A DNA stretch of 64,000 nucleotides from Karalla daura (taxonomy: Eukaryota; Chordata; Actinopteri; Chaetodontiformes; Leiognathidae), in assembly GCA_029224185.1 (NCBI GenBank), contig CM055200.1:11523170-11587169 (forward strand), read 5' to 3'. Position 1 is the stretch's first letter. Every line of letters starts with the position of its first letter. The notes beneath the pieces were generated by a model. It was given only the letters and a program-made list of their open reading frames with translations, made no database searches and was not told the origin of the DNA. Of this stretch, positions 24,691-36,107 are shown in pieces. The translations under genes were made by a program, and so were the position numbers.

Positions 24691-25804
24691 GCACAACGGA
24701 AGGCCTGGAAACTAGTCATATCAAAAATGAAAAGAAGGTGTAAAATGGTAAGTTATGGCTTTAAGTGTGGAGAATCCCGTTGGCCTTCCTGCAGCCTCTG
24801 CTGGGTGTCAAAACCAGAACCAGTGATGACAAAACCGTGGGCTCAGCCCAAAGATGACTAACATGGAACAACATTGCTATATGACCTTTTAGGCTTCTTG
24901 GGCTTTTTATCTTGAATAAACATTTGACAATATTAAACTTTATCAATATTGAACTGTTTTTGTACCAAGTACGTGCAGCTTTCTGTAGCTAGCATCTTTA
25001 CGCTAAGCTCCATTATCTGGCTGCAGCATTTCATTTACGGTGCAAATGTGATGTTAATCCATACCATGACTCATCCACAGGTTTCCCTTAGATTGTATGA
25101 GATCATTCCTGTCCAATGAAAGTCGGCAGTAAAGTTTTATTTAGAAATACTACACATTGAGCATGGCATATGATGTGGTGATGAGAATAAATAGAAGTGC
25201 AGTTGGCAGCATTAGGAGTTTCCCTGATGCGGCGCTGAATTTTTATCTGACATTCATGAGCACTGACATGATTTTTCCACCGTGTTGTGCTTTGACAGGC
25301 AGGTAGATCACTGCTGCGCAGTCAGGACTACAATTTGTCCTCGCGGGGGGAAGCAAGCCGGGGCTGGGAACAAGCCGGGACAGATATGTGCAGCCACGGT
25401 ACAGGAGACGGAGCTGTGGCATATGAAAGGTGAGTCAGCGCGCTTCAGTGGATAACACAAAACACACAACCGACCTGTCTTACAGCTGCTAGGAAACCCT
25501 GAACAACATGTTCTCCGAGATACAGTAGAGCTGAAAGAGGGCTCAGGAAGTCCCTGTCTTCCTGAGGCCCTAATCATAGCCCGAGGCCTTAAAAACAGGG
25601 GATGACATCATTATAGGAATCAATGAATTGCATGAAAAATGACAATAATTTGAGACATCTTAATTTATGTTCTCAGCATGAGCCGCTAAATGCCTCCTTC
25701 AGCGAGCCATGAAACGCAGGGCAAATGATATCCTCTGACAACCACCGCGGGGAGTTTCCTCTACAGTAGGTAATAGATCCTGAGGGGACCTGCAGAGACA
25801 CAAT

Positions 25805-25851
25805 CTCTCTCTCTCTCTCTCTCTCCTCTCTCAGACACACACACACACACA
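25805..25851 (+). repeat. (TC)n followed by (AC)n
   Basis: About 20 bp of TC and, after a short gap, about 16 bp of AC. No gene is nearby. Confidence 0.85.
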
Positions 25852-27337
25852 GCAACAGAGCGAGAAATAAACAAACAGAGGATGAGATCAGGCAGCACAA
25901 GCTCACATGTTTTTGGAGGAGGCCACGGTGTGTCAGGGTGTTCAGACACACCACAACCATACCTGGCCATAAATCACACACCTGGAGGGTCACACACCGT
26001 GTATGTGCCGTATATCTTCCATGGACCTGAGTTAAACCTTCGACACGGCATAGGTCGTAGCAGCAGCAGCACAACTTCAGCTGCCATCACGTTGTATTTC
26101 CTGCATGTCTTTCCTGCCACGCAGTGACACACAAATCTCACCCCGCGCAATTAACTTTGCGAAAAAACTCACATTAAATAAGCAGTGTGACGTCCCACAG
26201 GCACTGCGTGAGATGAAGGGTTCTGTGCAGGGGCCTCCCGAGCCCTGCAGCTCAGACAGGTCACATAGCTCGCGGAATTAAAGCGCAACTCAACTCGGGA
26301 TAACGTTCCCACTGCAACGTGGATTACATGTGCGGAACAAGCTCGACTAAGATTACGCCCCTGTTGCGGTGATGCTGGCATTTCCAGCCCGCGCAGACAA
26401 ACACCAGACGAGTGATAATGCAGGATGCACATCACACCTGGCAGGACTGTCACAGGTATGCAGCGGTGGTAATGCAAACAGGATGTCGAGGAGCTGTCGG
26501 TGGTTGTTTTAAAACCCCAGCGTGCAGTGGGCTTCCAGAAACGTGAGCAGACCACACACACACACCTGTGCCCGGTAAACCACAGCCTGAAAGTGCTGAG
26601 AGGAAGTCGATGATAGGCACTGATAGCGGCCTGACAGTGCCACTGATTCACATTCTCGCACCTTGGGCACTGATGGCGAACGACATGTTTGTTCAGCTTC
26701 ATGCCAAAAACACAAGGGCTGTATTTCAATCGTCCTCCTCCTCCTCAGCGCACGCATTCCTTATCTGGGGTGAAAGCAAAGAGGGGAAAAGCACTGAGGG
26801 CTCCTGTGAGTGTCATGGTCTGCCATGAGCTGCATTTATCAGAGATCTTCAGTGATGCCTGGGACAGCAAACACACACACACACACACACAGACCCAGTG
26901 CCAGGGAGTGTTAAACCCTTGCATTCACAGGCATCATAAATGCACTGTAAGCGTGTCGGATGTGCCAAGTGTTGCAGCAACAAGCCAAACCAAAGAACCA
27001 CTGCGGAGATCAGACAGGAAAGCCAACATGTCTCTACAAGGTCACCTCTGCAGCCTCTCACGCTGCTAGGACAGTGTTTGTTTATTGAGCTCAGAACTGG
27101 CTGAATTAATTTGATTCTTGGCGCCAGCTCCGGTGCAATCCAGAGCCTGCAGCCTGCAGCCGGACACATTGTGTAGAGACCACCTGAGCTTTAATAAGGC
27201 TCCTTCAAAGCACGCACAGATGTCAGAGGGAAACACAAAGAACTGTCAAACACAATATGCTAGAGGTGTGTTTTTGTGTGTACATGTACATGTGAGTGTG
27301 AGTGTGAGAGCGTGTTTCTGTGTGTGTAAGGAGGGTG

Positions 27338-27371
27338 TCAAACCTGAGAACCCAAACCTTCTCAGGTTTGA
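27338..27371. repeat. 13-bp perfect inverted repeat
   Basis: The arm TCAAACCTGAGAA at 27338-27350 is exactly complementary in reverse to 27359-27371, with an 8-base loop. It lies between vit and the opsin. Confidence 0.85.
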
Positions 27372-28443
27372 TTATTATTTCAGGGGCAAAATGAGTGCCT
27401 TCAAAATAAAAGCTCAGGCTTGCCTATTAGGAAAATGAAATGCCAAAATAAAAGCTTGAGTGTTTTCCACAGTCTGGAGTATGAGTTATCACAAACTAGC
27501 TGGATTCATTCATCTAAAAACTTTGCTTTAGAAAGGAAATTAGGGAAAGGAAATGAGTATTTACTTAAAAAAAAGAAAAGAAGTAATATTAGGATAAATA
27601 AACAAACAGCAGCAGCGCTGGGCAGCATGTCAAATCTCACAGACCGGGCAGAAATCAACCACAGTCATAAACTTCACAAGAAGAATAGTAAAAGCCCAGA
27701 GGGGGAATTGGCGAAGACTCCTCACAGACCTCGCTGACCAGAGCGCAGCTCTCCACATGGATACCAGTTGCGCACAATTACGCATCATTTCTAAACGTGG
27801 ACACGGCGCATTGACGCCACGCAGCAGCGGCAACAGCAACAGCTGCGGGCACCAAACTCCGGCAGTCGGCTCAAAAATGCCTCCGCTCTGCGGGTGGACT
27901 TACCTGGGAAGGTAAAGAAAGAGAGAGACAGAGAAAGGAAAGTAGTCCTCTGGGCGCTAGCAAAAGTAAATCCGTGCGCAGCCTCTCCTAGTCTCTCATT
28001 GGGGAGCTCTGGTGTGTGCGAGCCTGAGCTGATCCACCTGGACTCTTACTCCTGCATGATCGGAGCGCTCATTAAAAGTGGAGAGCGGGACGGGGCCTGA
28101 GTTTCCCTCTTTGCCCGTCCCACTTCAGGCACCCAGCTCAGGAGAGGATGTTGCTGCGCTGCCAGCATCCTTCGCTGTGTGTGACACAGAAGGAGCCCAC
28201 ACAGTCGATGTGTTCATACTTACATGCTTTACACTGACATTTCAAGATGCGACTTCTCTTATCGCACTGTTGGAGGGACTAACGCACACGTGCGCGAGTG
28301 TGAGAGTGTTTGTGCTGTACTTTCACCAGAGCTGTCACTCCTCCTCCATCAAATAAAACAAACAACACCTGACTGAGAAACACACTCCTCCACTGTCACT
28401 TTCTGTGGTGTCTGCTGTTGTGGTCTGAGCACAGCTACTCCTA

Positions 28444-28444
<1 letters not shown>

Positions 28445-28522
<78 letters not shown>
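28445..28522 (+). repeat. (AC)n microsatellite
   Basis: About 78 bp of uninterrupted AC dinucleotides, likely polymorphic. It sits about 0.8 kb beyond the opsin 3' end. Confidence 0.95.
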
Positions 28523-28523
<1 letters not shown>

Positions 28524-29268
28524 CTTTCTCACTCTCTCACACTCTCTCCCTCACACATGCTGAGTTATGTAAACCTCAGCCACTCTCACAAAGAGTCTTT
28601 GGTTTATGCAGATTGGCACGCTCTTATTGCGCACTGTATAGATGTTTGCGCTTACACATGATTTTGATTTAGTGGTATTAAAGGCTGCTGTAAAATGGCC
28701 CATTGTGTGTTTGTGGGTATGTGTGTTAATGATTACAATCTTTGGAAAAAAGTTAGAAATCACCACAGGAACTCCTTGTTTTTAGCTTTGAACGTACATG
28801 GCTCAAGTGTAAAATTGCCCATTCCTGCTTTTAGGAATGAATAAAAAAAAAAACTCAGGTGTGCATTTCAGAGCTGTTTTCAACCGAATGAACCACAGAT
28901 GGGCTGGGAATCTCTTCTCCATCCTAAATTGGTTTGACCGACATGGTGATACCTCAGTGAGAGGATACAGAGAAGCACCGGGCACTGCTGACATGTCTGG
29001 TCTGATGGTGGGAGCAGCCTCGGGGCCATGGGGGGGAATAGTAGATCTGTGTGCCATCACATGCCTCAGCTGAGGACAGTTCAGTGTTTCCAGATGTTAT
29101 GGTGCATCTCTCGCTGCGCTACATTAGCGACTGCGCAATGCATCGACTCGAGACATTCTCCAAAGATTCAGAGAGGACTGCTCTGGATTGCTCCTTCAGC
29201 ATTTACTGGGTCTTTTTAAGAAGTGGAAACGAAAAGGTGTGAGGTCTCACTCAAGATTCAGAAAATAA

Positions 29269-29274
29269 TTTATT
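29269..29274 (-). terminator. Polyadenylation signal of the opsin gene
   Basis: TTTATT on the plus strand (AATAAA on the minus strand), 100 bp beyond the opsin stop codon. It implies a very short 3' UTR. Confidence 0.55.
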
Positions 29275-29373
29275 GACATTGATTACACACACAGTTCATT
29301 ACCTCGGGTAAGACCAAAAAATACAAAAATACTCTCAATCCCCCCTTATGATTCAAGTATTAAAGGAAGTTCC

Positions 29374-32300
29374 TCAGAGCCTGTCGCACCAGTACTCTGA
29401 TGTTTCGATGTGTGAGGGCATGTCAGCCTGGAAGCCCTCCTGAGTGTCAGACGGAGGCGTCTGCGGAGGGCTGTTGACCCCCGAGTCACTGTCGGGATTG
29501 CAATGCTTCAGCTCCTCGGCAAGGTACTTCACTTCAGGCTTCTGGACAGGAAGTGGCGCAGGTGTCGGCGAAGCCTCGGCCTTGGGCCTGATGTTCTTAA
29601 AGTGCTGCAGGCGCACCACCTCCCTGCTCTCCTTTGTGCACGGCAGCAGCACAGAGATGTCCTTGCGAAACTTGGAGCTCATGCCGAAGTAGATGAGCGG
29701 GTTGTAGAAGCTGGCAGACTTGGCAAAGAGACGCGTCATGATGCTGGTCGTGCTTGGCACATGAAAGCCCCACGCTGACCACATAGACACCACTGCATAT
29801 GGCGACCAGGCCATGATGAAAGCTGTGCAGATCACAATGGAAATCTAGGGAAGGAACATGAGGGAACACTTATCAGGACTGAAATAACATGAGAGGAGGT
29901 TCATTAGAGGCAGGATACAGTAAAGCAGCGCCCCATTTTACTTTAACAGTTAAGTCAAGTCTATCGCGTGCCTACCCTTGTGACATCTCTCTCCACTTTT
30001 CTCTGTCGGGCGGTGAGGTAGCCGTCAGCCGACATAGCGTTGGTGCTTTTCACTGTGTTGATGATGGAGACGTAGGAGAAGAGCATGATTATCACAGGGA
30101 TGAAGAAGCAGAAGATGAGGATGGAGATGATGTAGGACTTGTAGATGGTGGAGTAATTGGCTTTGGACCAGTCCACCTCACAGGTGCCGTAACCTCGATC
30201 TAAGAGACACAAAACAGCTCAGTTAAGTTTCATCCTTCCATCCATCATTTCACTAACCCAATAAGTCATAGTGATCTGAGTCTATCCTAGTGCAAGTAGG
30301 AGGAAAACAGGGGATGCAACCTGGACAGGGCACACACACAAACACACACACATGCATGAATCTCAGCTCTACCTAAACCTGCATGTATTTAGACTGTGGG
30401 AGTGCCTGCAGAATACCATTGCAGAGACGGGGTGGAACATGCAAACTACAGTCAACAAGGCCCTTGGTCCGACTGGGATTCAAATTAGGGACCTTTCTAG
30501 CTACAAGATGACAATGCTACCCACCATGTCATCTCAGTTAAGATCGACACCTTAAAAAACAACAAGTGGGTTTTCATTTAGGGCATTTGCTCTGTGAGAA
30601 CAGACCTGTGTAGCTGCCCCAGCCCAGCAGAGGAGCCCCAGACCAAAACACTGCCCCGGTCCAGATGCAGATGAGTGATACGGCGATGGTGTTCATGTTG
30701 ATGCAGTAAGCTGCAAAAGCACACAGAGAAAAATGACATTGACACAACATAATATCCCCAACTTGTTGTCACCAATTGTCTGCAGCTTTAATCGAGTTTG
30801 TTCTGTCTTGGGTAAAGAGCAGGGCAGGGCGAGAGAGAGGCACTTCAAGATGCAGCATTCTTGACTTGTCATGAATGTCAGGATTGTGACATTTGATGAA
30901 CAATGAGGTCTTTTCTTTTATTAACATCCTTTGCAAACATCTGCAGCTGAAAGGAACCTCTGTTGACAAAGTACACGTTGCGTTGTTTTCAAAGGAAAAA
31001 TGAACATCAATCTGCCTACTTGTTTCTGAGTCACATCTTATATCAATGATGTGATAATTGTGGCTCAGAAGGCCTGGGCATGTACAGTTTATGGCAGCTG
31101 TACGAGGGCACATAATGCAGCCGATGAGGTCTCACATGCACCAGCAATGTTCACGCAGTTAAACCACAGACGTGAAAAACAAACTTGTGCAGGTTTGTGT
31201 CACTTGTGTTTTATGAACAACCACAAACACAATAAAAACTTTTAACCCCCGCTGACAACAGAGGCTCAGACTAATTTCCATATAATTAAGACATTCTTCG
31301 GCATCTGTTACGCCCAGAAATAGAAAATGTCACCTCAAATTAACTTAATGACATGTTGGCTAGATGTAAATGAAATTGCTGGAGACAAGTGGCACCAATT
31401 TCCAAAGCTGGAGTCAGTAATAAGGTTTCATTAGCACCGAAAAACACACTTTTCTGTCAGATAAGGACTGCTGGAATGTGAGGTTAGGCCAAGACGCAGG
31501 TCTGAGCTTTTCTCTGAGATTTTCTTGCTTGGGTTCAGGGAAGTTGCCGCTGACCTTTGTTTGGGTGGCATCCCTTGATGAATCTTGTGACGCTGATAAC
31601 GGTCAAAGTGTTGATGCTCGCGAGGCCGAAGAGCAGAGTGAAGAACCCGTCCACCTGGAGGATAACAGAGCAAGGGTTCAGTGAATCCAGACATCTTTAA
31701 AACATCTGTGAGAAGACACCGAGGCCTCTGGGCTTAGATCCGCTGTCTGCCTAATTGTTCCAGACCTCTGTCTATTCAGTTTGTTTTTCTCTGGATTTTA
31801 TCAGATGGAGACGCCATTGATGAAGAGCTCCCATCGCTCTTCTGGTTTTGTGTATTTTTTAAAACTCGATTACCTCAAAAGTCCGGGGAGGAAAAGGTCA
31901 ATGACTACCAAATGAATTAAACTATAGACTTGTTAGCATTTAATCAATAGTTTGAGACGATGATCCTTTAATCACAGCTCTTGTTAAAGGGAATTATGCT
32001 GCCGTGCTTCAGTCTGGCTCCAACTATGCGACGCCCAGTTCCCCGCTGTGTCACAGCCAGGTGACATGGATAAGTTAAGGTCTCACTGATTACTTTCCTG
32101 ATCTTCCTTAGCCCTAATCCTATTACTGTCCGTCATCACGTTTTTTTTCACCCTCGTATTGAGCAGACTACTGCACAGCCAGCGTCTAGACCAGCTTAAA
32201 CTCATCACCTGTCTATTCTACACTTTTGGACCAGACATATTGACATGATGGCTCCTTGAAATCAGTACTCTGCGCTTCACCTTTGCCTGTGTCTTCTCTC

Positions 32301-34715
32301 GAGAAAAGACGTAATTTTTGGATCGTAGAACAAGTAGAACAATGCCTGGACAATCCTGTCTCACTATTCCTTGTTGCACCATCAAAGAGCTCCATAACAC
32401 TCCATCTTATTCAATAATATCCTATCCCGTAGGGGGCAAAACACTGGGATCTGACGCAGCTTGCAACTGTTCATGTCCCATCATGCTCCATGCAGTAATC
32501 TGCTAATGCTTCTCACATGCCTGTCTCCTCCACGTTCCTACTCCTTCCCTCCTCTATTTCTGTCACTTCTCCTTTATTTACATCTGACGCTCGCTCTCTC
32601 AGCCCACCTCTCCCAGGGGAAGGGGCGTTCAGCTATCCCAATATTTCTCCTTCACCTGAAAACCTGAGATTGGATGTCTGAGAGGTGAGGTCACCTCAGA
32701 GGCCCGAGAGCAGCAGATTTCTATTTACAGGGTCTCTCCCACTCAGATTCAGGGGCTTATGTTTCCCAGTATATTCTGGTAACACCGGCTCGTTTTCGTT
32801 TTTGCAGCACGGCACGGATATCACGATTTCCACCGCTGCTAGCCTTAAGCAAGAAAAATACCCTGGATGAATTCCATGCTAAAGAATGACAACTATTTCA
32901 TTTCACACTCAGGCTTTTGGGGGGGAGGGGAAAAGGCATACATGAAAAGTGGATCTTAAAAAAAAAACCCAGAAAGCTACTAATTTTTCTCTTTGACATA
33001 AGCCAACTGTCACACATGTAACGTATGCGTGAGTTATGTAACAAATGGTGTCCTGGCAGCTCTTATTTGTACCCTCTGTGGTTGTTGACAGGTGCCATGT
33101 CGCTCAGAGAGTTTCCCCCAGTTAAAGGCCTCCACAATGATAATCTTATTACAGATTTAACCTCCAGCCCACATGCCTACTAGCATAATCTGTTGCACAC
33201 ACACACACACTCACACGCATACGTGCTGCACTGAGAGTCTTCCACAGTTTCCTTTAATGTACTTCATTATTATTATTATTATTATTATTATTTGGGTTTG
33301 GCCCAACAGAGCAGATGTGTCCACTTTTTTTTTTTAAGTCTGCCGAGTCATCACATTCAGGCCAACGCAAGCCACTGTTTCTTAGATTTGAGTAATAGTC
33401 TCTAATTGCACCCCAATCTTGGATTTACATAGAAATCTAATAGGATTTAGAGATTTTTTTTATTAGCGAGTAAACAAGTGACTTTTGTGAATTTAACTGT
33501 TTCAGGTCGAGCATTGCCTTACCTGGCAAGTCCAGATCCAGGTGATCAAATACCCATCGTCTTTGAAGATATTGAATATTTCTAGGATCCCTCTGGAGTA
33601 TCCGAATATGGAGATACCGGCATCAGAGATGGCGAGATTTAAAGTGAGGAAGTCTGTCGGCTGAAGTGAGGCTCGCTGTCTGTAGAGGACGAACATCACC
33701 AAGCTGTTTCCAAACCAGGAGAGCCATCCTGCCCACAGACACATATACAGCATGTTTAGCCAACAGTCAGAGAAACACACGTTTCTTTGGTATTGTAAGA
33801 TGTCAAACAGTATACTGTAGAGTTCAGTAGTAGATGTTCAGATGTTGATACGACAGGATATTTAATCTGACGTTTATTTGAAAGTCTACGGATGATTTTA
33901 AAGTCGATTGGAAATGTGGGTTATGAAGTACAGGAGTAAAATGGTGTACTGTAGTAGAGTGAGGTGAAATAGCCAGATGAGAGTACAGTAAGGTGTAGTA
34001 GTAATAAGCAGAGTAGAGTAGTACATGGAAAAAGAGCCCGGTGTGGATGTGGAGTAGAGTGCTATGCTGTGTTGCATCACACCGATTCCTGACCTCTATC
34101 ATTATGATGACTGCTGAACTACTTAGACCGACCCAATGCTTACAGAGCGCAGATGAGAAAGGAGGAAGTGGAAGTGGAAGAGACGGTTTAAGTGATTTTA
34201 CTCTGCCTTTAGATAATCTGATAGTATTTCATAACTCACACAACATCCCTTGATTAAAGACAAACAGTGTGACTAAACTGAGGCGGGTCAGCAGTAGCCC
34301 GGCCTTTGGAAACAAAAAGAACAACCCTTATTTCTGAGGTTGTGGCACTGAATGACATATGACCTGCGCCGTGCAAAGGACAAAACCGTCTCTGAGTGGG
34401 AATCTTTGAGAGCTGTGGAGCTACAGTACGTGGTTTGAACCCAAGAGGAAATACTTTGTCATTAGCAGCCATTGCTCTGAAAATAGACCCCGCTTCAATG
34501 TTTTAATCTTAAGATCATACAGAACGAAACACTGCAACCCCACACTGAGCATTTCATAATGTGATGGTTGACTTACCCAACACCAGCAGGTAGACTCCGA
34601 TGATGGTCTCTCCTTGTTCGGACAGAGGAGGCTCTGTGTGCAGAGTGCTGAGGTTATTATTCCTCCATGGAATATTCACCACCTTCAGAGGGAAAGCCTT
34701 TAGTGTTATTTCCAT
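29374..34715 (-). CDS. Opn5-group (neuropsin-related) opsin, complete
   Basis: A seven-transmembrane, retinal-binding GPCR expected at the plasma membrane as a non-visual light sensor. Six exons join in phase: 34715-34577, 33728-33523, 31654-31555, 30710-30606, 30199-29976 and 29844-29374, giving 414 residues. The retinal Schiff-base lysine is K300 (LFAKSASFYNPLIY), the NPxxY motif is NPLIY, and the extracellular disulfide cysteines are C114 and C190. TM6-7 (AWSPYAVVSMWSAWG) closely resembles OPN5. Aligned by motif spacing to bovine rhodopsin, position 113 is D117, position 181 is D184, and E134-R135-Y136 is T138-R139-F140, so the acidic residue of E/DRY is missing. LLPC after TM7 is a likely palmitoylation site. 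The C-terminus is Ser/Thr/Pro-rich, a possible kinase and arrestin target. It belongs with the non-mammalian Opn5 relatives (opn6, opn7, opn8 or opn9 in fish naming); I cannot assign the subgroup. The start follows an ATG in GGCCATGG context. Confidence 0.9.
30233..30540 (-). mobile_element. Dispersed repeat (ATGGATGG-tailed), minus orientation
   Basis: It begins CATCCTTCCATCCATC and contains ACCTGGACAGGGCACACAC, GGGGTGGAACATGCAAACTAC and GGGATTCAAATTAGGGACC. These are degenerate forms of a very common fish repeat whose 3' end is ATGGATGG. It lies in the opsin intron between exons 4 and 5. The related copies are at 42890-43095, 52870-53170 and 63190-63495. The family name is uncertain. Confidence 0.6.
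33264..33293 (+). repeat. (ATT)n microsatellite in opsin intron
   Basis: About ten ATT units in the intron between opsin exons 2 and 3. Confidence 0.9.
33930..34070 (-). repeat. Low-complexity GTA/AGAGTAG-rich tract in opsin intron 1
   Basis: Repeated degenerate GTAGTAG, AGTAGAGTA and GTGTAGTAGTAA words suggest an old minisatellite. No exon is seen in it. Confidence 0.4.
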
Positions 34716-36049
34716 GGCCTGAGTTTCGATGCCAAGGCATGAATCCTTGCTTCCCTGTGCAGTAGCTCTGCTCTCTTGTGCTTTCAGGAGACACTGCTGC
34801 GTTGCCCCAGCGGCGATGGCCAGTCAATTCATTTTAAATCCAGCTTAGATGCAGTCACTAATACTTCACCGCTCACTGTCCAAATGATTGTACCTGTAAT
34901 CCTATCTATTTCTTAACAACTAAGTAGATTGCGGAAATGGGTGGAAATCCCAGCCAAGGGGGAAATGTTTTAGTGACCTGCCCCACTAATGGAAAAAAAA
35001 AGTGTTGTCTTCAATTTATCTACGTATCTATCTACGAAACTAATCCCAGACAGAGACAGCTGATCGCCTTTTGCAGGATCCACCGCTACACCAACCTACA
35101 CCAACAGCGATTTCTCAGATTACAAGCCGCCTCCTCTGCACTTGCTGATATTTGTTCATCGTTTATATCCCGGGCTACAGCTTTCCAAGAATATTTTATG
35201 TGAATGTAATGCTGTTTAGGAGCCAACTCGGAAGTTGGACGCAGAAATTTTTCCATCAAGGCAGCATTGAACTACATAAGTTGTAAAACGTTCAGCCAAA
35301 ACTATTTGTAGTGTCCTGATGCTCTTAAATTGAAGAGAAATGTGCTGAAAACTTTCCAATGTAATTATTTACTCATGCAAATGAAGTCAGGCACATAAAA
35401 CCACAGCACCTTGCTTTCATTCATACGTATTTATGTGTATTAAGTGATGAGGATGTGAATGTTGATCGGTGAGCTGCTGGGCAGGTTTTTATGACCTGTA
35501 TGAACAACCACAGACAGTTTCCTGTCTTTATATTCAGCTAAGCTAGACTTAAGACTGCTACTGACCCTGCATTTACCTCTGTGCATAAACTTAATCAACA
35601 ATAAGTGCTTTCCCAAAATGTCCAAACCTCAGCACACGGCTCCAATACAGGCCAATAGAGTAACATTGTATGATGTTATGGTTTATAACTGTTGAGACGA
35701 TGGAGGGAGCTCTACATGTGGTCTGGCAGCTACTTACATCATCTTGACCATTATAAAAAAACCCTTTGTACTTTTGTATATAAGTCGTGGACCAATGACT
35801 TGGAGCCAGTGCCTCTTCTCCAGAGACTTGCACTAGTTTTCACTAATCACTTCCATTTTAGAAAATGCTGGGAAAGGTTAAGACTTAACTCCAGCCGTTG
35901 TGGCTGCACTTAGCTGAAATATAGAGCACTTATGTCTAAATGTACACAAAGGCCAGAAGAATCACATTAAGTATGATTTTATGTGACCTAATGTTCTCTG
36001 ACAAATTTGCGGTGATCTGATGTCAGCGTGAGACCATCTGGCACCGGGC

Positions 36050-36051
<2 letters not shown>

Positions 36052-36105
<54 letters not shown>
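36052..36105 (+). repeat. (GT)n microsatellite
   Basis: About 27 uninterrupted GT units between the opsin and spast. Confidence 0.95.

Positions 36106-36107
<2 letters not shown>

Larger units (their letters stand above)
22433..29268. other. Intergenic region between vit and the opsin
   Basis: About 6.8 kb with no recognisable exon on either strand. It should contain the vit 5' UTR and promoter near 22433-23000 and ends at the opsin polyadenylation site. Recognisable contents are a possible DNA-transposon remnant, a SINE remnant, TC/AC tracts, an inverted repeat at 27338-27371 and a long AC microsatellite. Frames of 60-186 codons here show no domain and look random. Confidence 0.6.

Noticed and set aside
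28445..28522. CRISPR-like array
   Set aside because: It is a pure AC dinucleotide microsatellite without spacers, in a vertebrate genome.
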